Made by a program: the position numbers and the translations under genes. From Microcoleus sp. bin38.metabat.b11b12b14.051 (lineage in GTDB: Bacteria; Cyanobacteriota; Cyanobacteriia; Cyanobacteriales; Microcoleaceae): 64,000 nt of DNA. Shown here in pieces: positions 27,557 through 36,178 of this stretch. Each line of letters opens with the position of its first letter. Within the stretch, counting starts at the first letter, position 1. The stretch covers positions 1-64,000 of the forward strand of contig NZ_JAAFKD010000004.1 in NCBI RefSeq assembly GCF_013299165.1, written 5' to 3'. The notes beneath the pieces were generated by a model that did not search any database, was not told the origin of the DNA, and saw only the letters and a list, made by a program, of their open reading frames with translations.

Positions 27557-27826
27557 ATAAAACTTTAGGAATGACTAATAACTTATGTAGCTGTTGTCTG
27601 TGCTGCTGCGGGCGATCGGGTAAAACCAACAAACTCTGTAACAAATCAATAAGAGTTGTTATGCAGTTTGATAAAAGTTATGATGCAGTTTAACTTGATC
27701 CCTGCCTATCATGAATAATTATTTCATGGTTTCATATATTTTGCCAATCTGAGTAATAATAGAAATATTGACTAAGCCCCGAGAAATTTGGCGGCGCAAC
27801 TCTACGGATAAAATTAGGATACTGCT

Positions 27827-28024
27827 ATGTTTTGGCTGAACCGGGAAACCAGAAATTTAGGGCTAGTCGAAACCAGCAATAGGGAGATGCGAGGCTCTAG
27901 AACCTCGGCTGCTAAAAATACCCGCACAGTCCGATCGCGAGTTTACAAAGATGAGGCTTTAGTGTCGGCGACACTGGCGGGACTTCCGGCTCTTTTGGCA
28001 TCCCTAGAAAGCTTTCGCGAGTAG
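27827..28024 (+). CDS. Possible small hypothetical protein
   Basis: A 65-residue basic frame (MFWLNRETRNLGLVETSN..., ending LPALLASLESFRE). I do not recognise it. It begins with a weak upstream AGGATA and includes part of an AACCGGGAAACC dispersed repeat, so it may be chance. It is listed only because it is isolated, starts with ATG and does not shadow another gene. Confidence 0.25.
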   Translation: MFWLNRETRNLGLVETSNREMRGSRTSAAKNTRTVRSRVYKDEALVSATLAGLPALLASLESFRE

Positions 28025-28071
28025 AGTTTGACAATTTCTGTTGTTAAACGTCGGGATCAGACTGAACTAAA

Positions 28072-28416
28072 CTATTGCCAGACACCGGAAAAGATATTCT
28101 TGACGGCGATCGCAATTCGATTTAAGTCTTCTTTCAGCAGCGGGGGCCAAGAAACTCCTCTGCGAAGTCCAGCCTCAAATTGCAGCAAACTTTCTACTGA
28201 GAGTAAATGCAGTGCCGAGATTAATTGGCGATCGAGCATTGGAGATTCTTGCAGCCCATCAAACAATATTTTTAAAGCTAATAAAATCGATGTCACCTGT
28301 CCGGGAACGGGGGGCTGACCTTGTTTGAGGCGCATCAGGAAGGCGTCGGGATTTTTCTTGGTTTCGAGGGCTGTTCCTTGGTCGATCAGAAAACCGCGGG
28401 CTGTTTTGTAATCCAT
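28072..28416 (-). CDS. Conserved cyanobacterial hypothetical protein
   Basis: A 114-residue soluble, mainly helical protein: MDYKTARGFLIDQGTALETK, then FLMRLKQGQPPVPGQVTSIL, LDRQLISALHLLSVES and GVSWPPLLKEDLNRIAIAV near the end. As I recall, this pattern is widespread in cyanobacteria and is sometimes mislabelled dethiobiotin synthetase; there is no P-loop, so that name is not supported. No function can be given. It stands alone between + strand genes. Confidence 0.75.
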   Translation of the reverse strand: MDYKTARGFLIDQGTALETKKNPDAFLMRLKQGQPPVPGQVTSILLALKILFDGLQESPMLDRQLISALHLLSVESLLQFEAGLRRGVSWPPLLKEDLNRIAIAVKNIFSGVWQ

Positions 28417-28799
28417 TGGACGTGCGATCGATCTCCTGTAATTAATTTAGCTGGCATTATATCATCTTTTGGCGCGCTAAATTTGGTAATATAGCAGATA
28501 TTGAAGGCAAAAAGGCGATCGACAAGGCATTCGGCAGAAGCAACTTGTGAGGTGTCCGTAGCTGTGTAGTATACAGCTCTCGTAAGTTGCCGCGCGGCCT
28601 ACATCTCTCGGAAGGTGCGCCGCCGCGCACCCTAAATCTAACCTTGGTAGTTATAAGTCAATACGGTTCACTTAAGATTGTCATTGCGAGGAACGAAGCA
28701 AACAAGAGTATCTATTTTTCATAGTGTTTTACCCCCAAGACGGCATTAAGTAAACCCTATTGAGTTATAAGTAAGTTTATACAACGAAAAAATAAAACA
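28417..28799. other. Intergenic region with small palindromes
   Basis: Holds a GC-rich palindrome GGTGCGC-CGCC-GCGCACC near 28615-28632, a TCATTGCGAGGAACGAAGCAA repeat-like segment near 28681, and two copies of GTTATAAGT. No gene seen. The last 60 bases are AT-rich and probably carry the promoter of the SGNH hydrolase. Confidence 0.4.
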
Positions 28800-30263
28800 A
28801 TGGCAAAGCGGCGGGCAAATAGCAGAAAAATCAAAATTTATCGCTACTCGTGGCTGCTTTTTTTGTGCTTGAGTTTCCTGTTAGTTCCATTCATCAAAAC
28901 AATCGGCGCCGAAACGAGATTTCCCCCGCCCGCTCCTATTGCAAATAACGCTAATTTGGGAGCTAGAATTCAAAGGACGATGGGTTTGCTGGCCACCAGC
29001 ACTCCCACACAACGCCACCAAGTACGCATCCTATTTTACGGTCAATCGATCACTCAGCAAGATTGGTGGCAAGATGTCGCGCAAGATTTAAAACAGCGAT
29101 TTCCGTCGGCAGATTTGATTGTCGAAAATCGCGCGATCGGAGGATTTTCAGCCCCGATTTTAATCCGTCCCAGCGAACACGATTTGTATCCTTTTTATCC
29201 AGACTTGCTAATTTTTCACGTCTACGGAGGCGGTGAAGATTACGAAGCGATAATTGCCAATATCCGCCGCCGCGCTACTAGCGAAATACTGTTGCATTCA
29301 GACCATATCGACTGGATGCCTACAGGGAACAGCGACGATCCAGAACAAGTTAAAAGATACGAATGGCACAACACTCATTCTACTAAATGGTTGCCTGAGT
29401 TAGCCGATAAATACGGCTGCGAAATCGCGGAAATTCGCACACCTTGGCTCAGATATTTGAAAGACAATCGCTTGCGGCCACAGCAGCTATTGAGCGACTC
29501 GATTCATCTCAACAATTGGGGAAATTTTCTGCTAGCGGCTCTGATTAAACCGCACCTGCGATACAATCCAAATCTGCGTCAAACCGCGCAGCAGGATTTA
29601 GTCAAAACCTATACAGTTGGTAGCGATGTTAAGTGGCAAGATGGTAAGTTGGTTTTGGAGTTTGAAGGAAATCGGATAGATGCGATCGCCGATAAAACCT
29701 TCAACGGCAAGGCAATTTCTGCTAAAATTGCGATCGACGGCAAAAAACCCTCAGAATTTCCCGAACTTTACAGCATCACCAGACCCAGCCCCAGTCTTGG
29801 CGTCGGTTGGCCCGCAATCATCCAAATATCCAATCAAAAACCGCTCATCGTCGAAGATTGGAAAGCTACAATCACTGAGATTAACAGCGATGCTACCAAG
29901 TTTAAATTTGATGTGGTAGGTTCTAAAACAGGTTACGACGGCAGCGGTACAAACGACAAAATGTTTGTCTCAAACTCGGGCCGCGTGGTGATAGAACCAA
30001 AAAACTGGTGGCTGCAAAATGCCTACGAATACTCTAAAACCCCTACTCCGAAAGGGTTTGAGATTTTTTGGCAAGTTAAGCCGATGTTTGTTGATGCCTA
30101 CATTCCGCCACAAATTGGCGATCGTACCCGCGAGTATCCTACAACATTGGCTCAGAATTTGAGCAACTCCAAACACATCCTCGAAATCATCCCCGACACA
30201 AACGGGACAGTAGCCATTCAAGCAATTCGAGTCTATCGCCCTCCTGATATTCCTGCACCATAA
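28800..30263 (+). CDS. Exported SGNH/GDSL-type hydrolase
   Basis: A 487-residue protein with an N-terminal signal anchor (about 14-36). The N-terminal half is an SGNH hydrolase: nucleophile S83 in ILFYGQSIT (block I), Gly in NRAIGG (block II, G114), the third block is altered to HVYGGGEDY rather than GxND, and the D233-H236 pair in DSIHLNNWGN (block V). The C-terminal half (about 250-480) is a beta-rich domain of unknown type. SGNH enzymes remove acyl groups from lipids or polysaccharides, so with the polymerase and PEP-CTERM genes nearby a role in modifying surface glycan is reasonable, but is inference. Confidence 0.83.
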   Translation: MAKRRANSRKIKIYRYSWLLFLCLSFLLVPFIKTIGAETRFPPPAPIANNANLGARIQRTMGLLATSTPTQRHQVRILFYGQSITQQDWWQDVAQDLKQRFPSADLIVENRAIGGFSAPILIRPSEHDLYPFYPDLLIFHVYGGGEDYEAIIANIRRRATSEILLHSDHIDWMPTGNSDDPEQVKRYEWHNTHSTKWLPELADKYGCEIAEIRTPWLRYLKDNRLRPQQLLSDSIHLNNWGNFLLAALIKPHLRYNPNLRQTAQQDLVKTYTVGSDVKWQDGKLVLEFEGNRIDAIADKTFNGKAISAKIAIDGKKPSEFPELYSITRPSPSLGVGWPAIIQISNQKPLIVEDWKATITEINSDATKFKFDVVGSKTGYDGSGTNDKMFVSNSGRVVIEPKNWWLQNAYEYSKTPTPKGFEIFWQVKPMFVDAYIPPQIGDRTREYPTTLAQNLSNSKHILEIIPDTNGTVAIQAIRVYRPPDIPAP

Positions 30264-30282
30264 ATCAGGACTTTCATTCCTA

Positions 30283-30664
30283 ATTACGAACTTAATTTAT
30301 CTAATTATTTCTTCAACCTGCGGAGGCAGGTTTCGTTTGTGTAGACGCGGTTTCAACCGCCGAGTCTTATCAAGAATTTATCAATTTCTCGTAATTTTCA
30401 AAAAAACTAAAATATTTACTACGAATTTAATTTATCTAATTATTTCTTCAACCTGCGGAGGCAGGTTTCGTTTGTGTAGACGCGGTTTCAACCGCCGAGT
30501 CTTATCAAGAATTTATCAATTTCTCGTAATTTTCAAAAAAACTAAAATATTTACTACGAATTTAATTTATCTAATTATTTCTTCAACCTGCGGAGGCAGG
30601 TTTCGTTTGTGTAGACGCGGTTTCAACCGCCGAGTCTTATCAAGAATTTATTAATTTCTCGTAA
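30283..30664 (-). repeat. Double-hairpin repeat, 135-bp period, three copies including a gene 3' end
   Basis: Read on the minus strand each unit has GGCGGTTGAAACCGC, then ACCTGC-CTCC-GCAGGT, with CGTCTACACAAACGAA between. Copies of CCTGCGGAGGCAGG lie near 30318, 30452 and 30588. Each unit also carries GAATTTATYAATTTCTCGTAATT; in the copy beside mlaE this is the true 3' end of mlaE (last codons and stop), so that gene end has been copied twice. All are in sense to mlaE. Confidence 0.9.
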
Positions 30665-31487
30665 TTCCCAACTCGTGAAACATCAACAGCGATAAAAAGA
30701 AATCCGCGATAAAAACAAATACCCAAGAAGTCACAACCGCAGCCGTTGCAGCTTGACCTACCCCTTTCCCTCCGCCCGCCGTCGTCAAGCCCCAACCGCA
30801 ACCAACAAGCGCAATTATCAACCCAAAAATTACACTCTTAATCGCCACAGTTACTAAATCCCAAGGCCCCAAAAAAGTCCGCACCGATTCCAAAAATACC
30901 GACGGTTCCAACTCATAAAATTTAACCGCCACAAACAGCCCGCCCAAAATCCCCACCGCCACCGAAAAAATAGTTAAAATCGGCAGCATGACGCAGCAAG
31001 CTATCACCCTCGGCACTACTAAATAATCAACGGGATTTGTTCTCAACATATACAGGGCGTCTATTTGTTCAGTCACCTGCATTTCTCCTATCTCCGCGGC
31101 AAAAGCCGAACCTACTTGTCCCGCCACCACGCCCGCCGTTAAAACAGGTGCTAACTCGCGGCAAAACGCCACAGCAAAAGCACCTCCCACCGCCCCAACC
31201 GCCCCAAACCGAATCAATTCTCTAGCTGATTGAACCGTGAAAATCATGCCTGCAAAAAAAGCTATTAGCAGCACGGAACGCAAAGAATCCAAGCCTACTG
31301 TTACTAAATGTTCCATGATTTTGCGGCGGTCTATTTTGCCGCTAAGTACGCGCAGCAGCACTTGGCCGCCTAGGAACAGCGTCACTAAAAACCGCTGAAA
31401 CCACCTGTTATTGAAGGTTTCATCAAAATGTCGATCGCGCTTTTGGTACTTTTTAACCAATGACTGACGGCTCGCGATTAATTGCAA
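30651..31487 (-). CDS. mlaE: MlaE-family lipid transport permease
   Basis: A 278-residue inner-membrane permease of the MlaE/YrbE/TGD1 family, which with an ATPase and an MCE protein moves phospholipids or related lipids between membranes. It shows five to six hydrophobic segments and the family signatures LIAFFAGMIFTVQSARELIRFGA, FCRELAPVLTAGVVAGQVGSAFAAEIG, MQVTEQIDALYMLRTNPVDYLVVPR and FGLIIALVGCGWGLTTAGG. The ATPase and MCE partners are not in the window, as is usual in cyanobacteria where these genes are scattered. The patatin gene upstream on the same strand is 417 bases away, so co-transcription is doubtful. Confidence 0.93.
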   Translation of the reverse strand: MQLIASRQSLVKKYQKRDRHFDETFNNRWFQRFLVTLFLGGQVLLRVLSGKIDRRKIMEHLVTVGLDSLRSVLLIAFFAGMIFTVQSARELIRFGAVGAVGGAFAVAFCRELAPVLTAGVVAGQVGSAFAAEIGEMQVTEQIDALYMLRTNPVDYLVVPRVIACCVMLPILTIFSVAVGILGGLFVAVKFYELEPSVFLESVRTFLGPWDLVTVAIKSVIFGLIIALVGCGWGLTTAGGGKGVGQAATAAVVTSWVFVFIADFFLSLLMFHELGITRN

Positions 31488-31904
31488 ACATGGCGAAGCA
31501 CTGCCAATACTGAGATTTCCGCCAATTATACAGCAATTATTGCACTATTTGTCAATATATATTTTTTACCTCTGCCAGCACTTACGATTTTAGCTTTTAG
31601 ATTTTAGACTGGTACAGATTGCTTTTCTGTATATCAAATCTGGATACGATTTGAAATTTTATATATTATGTCGCATCCAGATTAACCGCACTACTAACCT
31701 TACTTTTGTTGGCGTCAACGTAGCACCAGGTAACAATATAGCGGACGCCAGGACGCACTACGAACCGTACTTGTTGATGAGAATCAACCGGAAATAATAT
31801 GACTGATAGCACTTGGCATCACAAACATAACAATGTGCAAGCTCCAAATCATGCTGATTATTAAGTCTTTCCAATTGTGCCATCCAAAATCCAAAATCAG
31901 ATGC
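31488..31904. other. Intergenic region, no gene seen
   Basis: AT-rich first half, presumably with the mlaE promoter; contains GATTTTAGCTTTTAGATTTTAG simple repeats near 31588-31610. A 21-codon frame at 31799-31864 (MTDSTWHHKHNN...) has no ribosome site and is not called. Confidence 0.4.
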
Positions 31905-32939
31905 TTACTCAGCTAACAACAAATCGATCAACTTATCCAACTCTGCATCATACTTTTCGGCTTCCTCCTTGCCAAGGCTCACCAGAGTCGATATTTGCTC
32001 GAACGACGCACCATCAAGCGGCAGCGGTTGTTTATTGCTCAAATCTGGACTAATTCTCAAATATTGATTGGGCTTGTCAATTGCATCAAAAATTTGGAGC
32101 ATTTGATAATTTACAGTTTCAGCAACTCCTGTCATCATGATACTGATCAAAGGCTGAACCCACTCTACTTTACCCCAATCTTTCACTTCTTCATAGGGGA
32201 ATTTTTTCTGAGCTTCTCCCGTCCCCAACGATAAAATTACCATGTCTTTTGCTGTCGGGCCTTTGTCGGGGCGAGAGTCGGGAATTCTAAATTTATTTCG
32301 GACTTCCGCATATGCACAAAGTGCGGGATTGTTTGCGAATACTCCTCCGTCAATTAAAGCGTAGGATTCCTTTGTCAAAGAGTAGATTTTGGGAAGTTCA
32401 AAGTAAGAGGGAGCGGCAGATGTGGCTCTGGCAATATCTCTGATCGAATAGTTTGCTGCTGGATATTTTTTAGCATCTATTTGATTGAAAAAGTGAGCTT
32501 TTCTTTTTTCGACATCGTAGGCGGTAATTAAACAAGGTTTCAGCAGTTGGCTGAGTTTGCAATCTTTAAAAGTTTCCAAAAAGAATTTTTCTAACGCATC
32601 GCTCGGATATTTCTCATCTATCAAACCGTCTAAAGATTCGAGTTTTTTCAAAAATGAACTCTGAAAAATGTCGATGCCACTATTGATCGAAAAATTAACC
32701 GCGTCTTCGGCAGTCCACCGAGGTCTGCTGGGATTTTTGGCATCGGGACACAAATAGATGCAGGTTAAAATCCCTCCCGCACTTGTGCCGGCAATTAAAT
32801 CAAAATAATCAGCTATTCTCGCATCTGGGTTGCCAGTTTTCTGTTGCAGCTTTGATTCAATGGTAACTCCCACTTGTGCGGGAATAATCCCTCTCATTCC
32901 GCCTCCATCTATGGAGAGAATTCTCGTAAATTTAGCCAT
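31905..32939 (-). CDS. Patatin-like phospholipase
   Basis: A 344-residue lipid acyl hydrolase. The oxyanion loop is DGGGMRG (11-17), the nucleophile S53 is in GTSAGG, and the catalytic D197 is in ALIDGGVFANNP, so the Ser-Asp dyad is complete. It should cleave fatty acids from membrane lipids. Patatin domains also serve as effectors of anti-phage CBASS (CapV), but no cyclic-oligonucleotide synthase, E1/E2 or JAB gene is adjacent, so a housekeeping lipid role is more likely. No signal peptide; cytosolic or peripheral. Confidence 0.9.
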   Translation of the reverse strand: MAKFTRILSIDGGGMRGIIPAQVGVTIESKLQQKTGNPDARIADYFDLIAGTSAGGILTCIYLCPDAKNPSRPRWTAEDAVNFSINSGIDIFQSSFLKKLESLDGLIDEKYPSDALEKFFLETFKDCKLSQLLKPCLITAYDVEKRKAHFFNQIDAKKYPAANYSIRDIARATSAAPSYFELPKIYSLTKESYALIDGGVFANNPALCAYAEVRNKFRIPDSRPDKGPTAKDMVILSLGTGEAQKKFPYEEVKDWGKVEWVQPLISIMMTGVAETVNYQMLQIFDAIDKPNQYLRISPDLSNKQPLPLDGASFEQISTLVSLGKEEAEKYDAELDKLIDLLLAE

Positions 32940-33187
32940 AATTGTTCCCTGTTATCGATGTTTTATTGTTGCGTACAGTTCCGACTAAAAACATCTGTCT
33001 GTAACTAAAAGCGCGGTCAGTAATAGATGCACGGTTAAATCTATAGCCTTTGTTAAAAAGATGAGGTATGTCTGGTAATGAGTAATGGGTAAGAAAGCGC
33101 GAAATCAGATGCCAAACGAGGCAAGCTTTTCGGTGATTACCGATTACCCCAAACCTCCGCGAATATTTTTGATAACTGCTATTAAAT

Positions 33188-33817
33188 TTAACATTTCAAA
33201 TCTAAATTTAATTGGCTGGCTGCGAGCGTGTAGCGAAAAATGTATTCGACAATTTCTACATAATTGTAGGCGGCTGCTGGCGAGTCGCCCCAGACGGTGA
33301 TGCCGTGATCGCGAATTAATAAAACTGGTACAGAGGCCGATGAAACTGCAAAATATTCGCTAATTTCCTTGGCTATTTTAGGCACTTCTAAATAATTTGC
33401 AAATAGGGGTATCGCCACCTGGGGGTTTTCCTCCCACACGCCTAAACCTTTGAGCATTTCGATCGCAGGTAAAGGCACTGCATCGGCTGCTGTCAGCCGA
33501 GAAACTAAATTTGCCTCGATCGAGTGCACGTGGTAGCAAGCTTTAGCGTCTGGAAAACAATTATAAACGGCTAAATGAATGCTGGTTTCGGCGGAAGGGC
33601 GGGCTTCGGGAACAGGTTGCTCGACGATCGCACCGCTGGAACTCATTCTGATAAAATCTGAAGCAGTTAACTGCCCTTTCTGGCGGCCGCTAGCAGTAAT
33701 CCAAAAACTGCCATCGGGTAAGCGGGCTGAAAGATTGCCAGCAGTCCCAGCCATCCAACCGCGATCGTAAAAATGTTTGGCTGCTGCAATTAAATCCGAT
33801 CTCAAATCCCCACTCAT
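33188..33817 (-). CDS. mtnB: Methylthioribulose-1-phosphate dehydratase
   Basis: A 209-residue class II aldolase-fold enzyme of the methionine salvage pathway; it dehydrates methylthioribulose 1-phosphate to diketo-methylthiopentyl phosphate. Zinc ligands are in CYHVHSIEANLVS (two His) and in IRDHGITVWG (third His); other family marks are GTAGNLSARL, PAIEMLKGLGVWEENPQV and the C-terminal YVEIVEYIFRY. mtnX follows upstream on the same strand (33960-34628), so two steps of the pathway are encoded side by side, though 142 bases apart. Confidence 0.93.
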   Translation of the reverse strand: MSGDLRSDLIAAAKHFYDRGWMAGTAGNLSARLPDGSFWITASGRQKGQLTASDFIRMSSSGAIVEQPVPEARPSAETSIHLAVYNCFPDAKACYHVHSIEANLVSRLTAADAVPLPAIEMLKGLGVWEENPQVAIPLFANYLEVPKIAKEISEYFAVSSASVPVLLIRDHGITVWGDSPAAAYNYVEIVEYIFRYTLAASQLNLDLKC

Positions 33818-33959
33818 TCTCTGCTAATCCTCAGTTTTCGATCTATATTTTGATGTTCGTAGGAATTATCCTGGTCTATCTAAACGTAGGGTATCAATGG
33901 CGCACCTTAGCAATATATATCGCGTAGAGTGCGATTTTTGTACAATTCCTAGTTGAATG

Positions 33960-34628
33960 TTAATTCCATTTCTGGGACAAATGTTCCAACACGTCAAAAA
34001 AATTATCCCATTTAGTGTAAGGCTTTTGCTGTTCGTCGAGATACTCAGCCAGTCGATCGCGCGCAAACACCGACGAAGCCTGCAAAGCCATATTAAAATC
34101 CGTCAGCGAATCTCCGATCGCCACCTGTTCCCCCGCCGGATGCAGGCGCATCACCCGCACCTTAGACACCAATTCTGAATCTCCTTCAAACTCAGAATTG
34201 ACTTGCAAGCGAGGGCCACTAGCATCCACATCCACAGCATAAATTGCGATCGCCCGGTGTACCAAATCACCCATCACTGCCTCTACCATAATCCGCAGCC
34301 CACCGGAAACGATCGCAAAATGCACCCTTTTATCGTCCAAAAAATCCAGCAATTCCACCAATCCCGGCCGCATCAGCTTTCCCCTAGAAAATTCCCTAAT
34401 TTCCTCGTAACATTCCGAGGGAATAGACTCTAGTAACTGCCGCACACCCGATCGCAAGCTTAGCCTTCTGGCGTACATTTCCGGCATCAGTTGAGACGAC
34501 AATTCCGGTGCGAAACGCTTCAGCATTGCTACAAAAGTTTCCTCAACCGTTATTGTGCCGTCAAAGTCGCAGAATACCACCCGTTTCTGATGGTTCGGGA
34601 TGGGAGATTTTGGCTGGTCATCGGTCAT
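33960..34628 (-). CDS. mtnX: 2-hydroxy-3-keto-5-methylthiopentenyl-1-phosphate phosphatase
   Basis: A 222-residue HAD-family phosphatase. Motif I is VFCDFDGTITVEET (nucleophile first Asp), motif II is FAIVSGG, and motif III/IV is VAIGDSLTDFNMAL. In methionine salvage MtnX removes phosphate from the enol product made by MtnW, giving the dihydroxy compound used by the dioxygenase MtnD. Its neighbour mtnB belongs to the same pathway, which supports the call. A heptamer tract lies about 60 bases before the start. Confidence 0.88.
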   Translation of the reverse strand: MTDDQPKSPIPNHQKRVVFCDFDGTITVEETFVAMLKRFAPELSSQLMPEMYARRLSLRSGVRQLLESIPSECYEEIREFSRGKLMRPGLVELLDFLDDKRVHFAIVSGGLRIMVEAVMGDLVHRAIAIYAVDVDASGPRLQVNSEFEGDSELVSKVRVMRLHPAGEQVAIGDSLTDFNMALQASSVFARDRLAEYLDEQQKPYTKWDNFFDVLEHLSQKWN

Positions 34629-34687
34629 TGTCAGTCGTACCTTTCGAGAACGGGAAAAGTTTATACCAATTCATCGTACACCGAATA

Positions 34688-34852
34688 GTTGACTGTTGAC
34701 TGTTGACTGTTGACTGTTGACTGTTGACTGTTGACTGTTGACTGTTGACTGTTGACTGTTGACTGTTGACTGTTGACTGTTGACTGTTGATTGTTGATTG
34801 TTGATTGTTGACTGTTGACTGTTGACTGTTGACTGTTGACTGTTGACTGTTG
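34688..34852. repeat. TTGACTG heptamer tract
   Basis: About 23 consecutive copies of TTGACTG (a few TTGATTG), between the mtnX start and the end of the NtcA-like regulator gene. It is a classic cyanobacterial short tandem repeat; the copy number probably varies between strains. TTGAC also resembles a -35 box, so the tract could offer many weak promoter elements in the minus-strand mtnX direction only if read on the other strand; I do not claim this. Confidence 0.92.
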
Positions 34853-34986
34853 ACCGCAGGAAGAAGGAATAAGAAAACTGTCGTCTTCCGAAAGGGTTTC
34901 AAGAATTAATAACTTTCTGACCTTCACAGGAATTGCTATATATAATAGCTACCCGCTGTTTGTTGGCAATAGCCCGGAGGATTCGG

Positions 34987-35823
34987 TCAAGAATCTTCGA
35001 GATCGTCGTCGAGATCGTCATCAAGATCGTCTCCGAGATCGTCATCGAGATCGTCTCCGAGATCGTCTCCGAGGAATGCTTCTACATCCTGCTTTTGATT
35101 TTTGGTCTTTTGGGGAGTAGCCTTAGCAGGCAAACAGATTAAATTGTCATCCTCAGTATTAATCAAACCTTTCGATCGCAACTTACCCATCAGCCGCGTC
35201 ACCGTCACCCGCGTCGAACCGATAGCGCTGCCAATTTGAGCGTGAGTCAAAGCCCAAGGCAGCCTGTAGCCCCGAACCAGATCCGGTTCTGCCTCACTTA
35301 CGTAAGGTTCCCCAAATTCTTCGATCAACAAAGTGAGAAAACCCAGCAGTCGGTCGATCGTCCGGCGCTGTCCCAAAGTGCTCAGCCACAGAAGTTTCCG
35401 CTGGTGTTGGTAGCGAAACGCATCCAATATTTCCCTGCGGAAGTGAGGCCAATTATCCAAATCGTGCCAATACATCCACACTACGTGAGTTTGATCGGCG
35501 TGAGCGAAAGCCTGGAGGGTAAACGGAGACTGAGCCACCAGTTCAAAGGGCTGACCCGCGCCGACGAAGCCCAAAAAAGCTTCTTCTGTGGTTTTGGGAG
35601 CGGATTTTAACCCCGGCTTCGCTGTGGCGCTGACTTGAGCGCTACCTACGAGCCGCACAGAACCTTTCTGGACTAAATACAGCAGTCCGGGTCTGGCGGG
35701 AATCTTCTCGTCTTTGCTAAAAGTCCGGCAGCGGTAGTGTTCCTGGGCCCAGTCGATAATTCGTTGCCAGGTGATAAAGGGTCGATCGATCGTCTCTACA
35801 GGAGTGGAAAGTGTTGATTGCAT
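34987..35823 (-). CDS. Crp/Fnr-family regulator, NtcA-like, with acidic repeat tail
   Basis: A 278-residue regulator: a cNMP-binding-like sensory beta barrel (about 35-125), a dimerisation helix (130-170) and a winged helix (185-232). The recognition helix reads IGSTRVTVTRLMGKLR, nearly the same as in NtcA, but the sensory domain differs too much for this to be NtcA itself. Residues 246-278 are almost wholly Asp/Leu/Gly (FLGDDLGDDLDDDLGDD...), encoded by a 12-base tandem repeat (GAGATCGTCTCC type on the + strand, 34987-35075). Such an acidic tail may mimic DNA or tune DNA affinity; that is speculation. A perfect NtcA-type box lies upstream at 35967-35984. Confidence 0.87.
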   Translation of the reverse strand: MQSTLSTPVETIDRPFITWQRIIDWAQEHYRCRTFSKDEKIPARPGLLYLVQKGSVRLVGSAQVSATAKPGLKSAPKTTEEAFLGFVGAGQPFELVAQSPFTLQAFAHADQTHVVWMYWHDLDNWPHFRREILDAFRYQHQRKLLWLSTLGQRRTIDRLLGFLTLLIEEFGEPYVSEAEPDLVRGYRLPWALTHAQIGSAIGSTRVTVTRLMGKLRSKGLINTEDDNLICLPAKATPQKTKNQKQDVEAFLGDDLGDDLDDDLGDDLDDDLDDDLEDS

Positions 35824-35966
35824 AAGTGAGGCTCTGGGATATATTTAGTTAGTGAGAAAAACAGCTTTTTCCAGCTTAGGCATACAATGTGAGACAACCA
35901 ACCCCCGATCGAGCTTGCACACTTCTGAACTGTGCTGACTCTTCTGATTTTTACCGAAAAATTCAA

Positions 35967-35984
35967 TGTAGCAAAAAATACATC
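35967..35984. promoter_or_regulatory. NtcA-type operator (ATGTA-N8-TACAT)
   Basis: ATGTA (35967-35971), eight bases GCAAAAAA, TACAT (35980-35984): a perfect palindrome containing the NtcA consensus GTA-N8-TAC. It lies between the NtcA-like regulator gene (start 35823, minus) and the DALR gene (start 36179, plus). A TATAAT box (35993-35998) lies 8-10 bases to its right, so on the + strand the box covers the -35 region. Confidence 0.5.
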
Positions 35985-36178
35985 AAAATAGTATAATTCA
36001 GCAAACACTCATCGTAAATTATTGTATATTTTGCCGAAAAATGGCTATAAAGCTGATTGCTTCGATGTAGCCCACCCCCCAGAAGCCGATCGACCATCTC
36101 TGATATCAGCAGTTTAACGTACAACTATAGCGCTAGCGGTAACACTCTTCAGTCACTTTTACCGCAAAATGAGCCAAT

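Noticed and set aside
31905-32939. Patatin as a CBASS (CapV-type) defence effector
   Set aside because: No cyclic-nucleotide synthase of the CD-NTase type or accessory gene is adjacent; neighbours are mlaE and methionine salvage genes.
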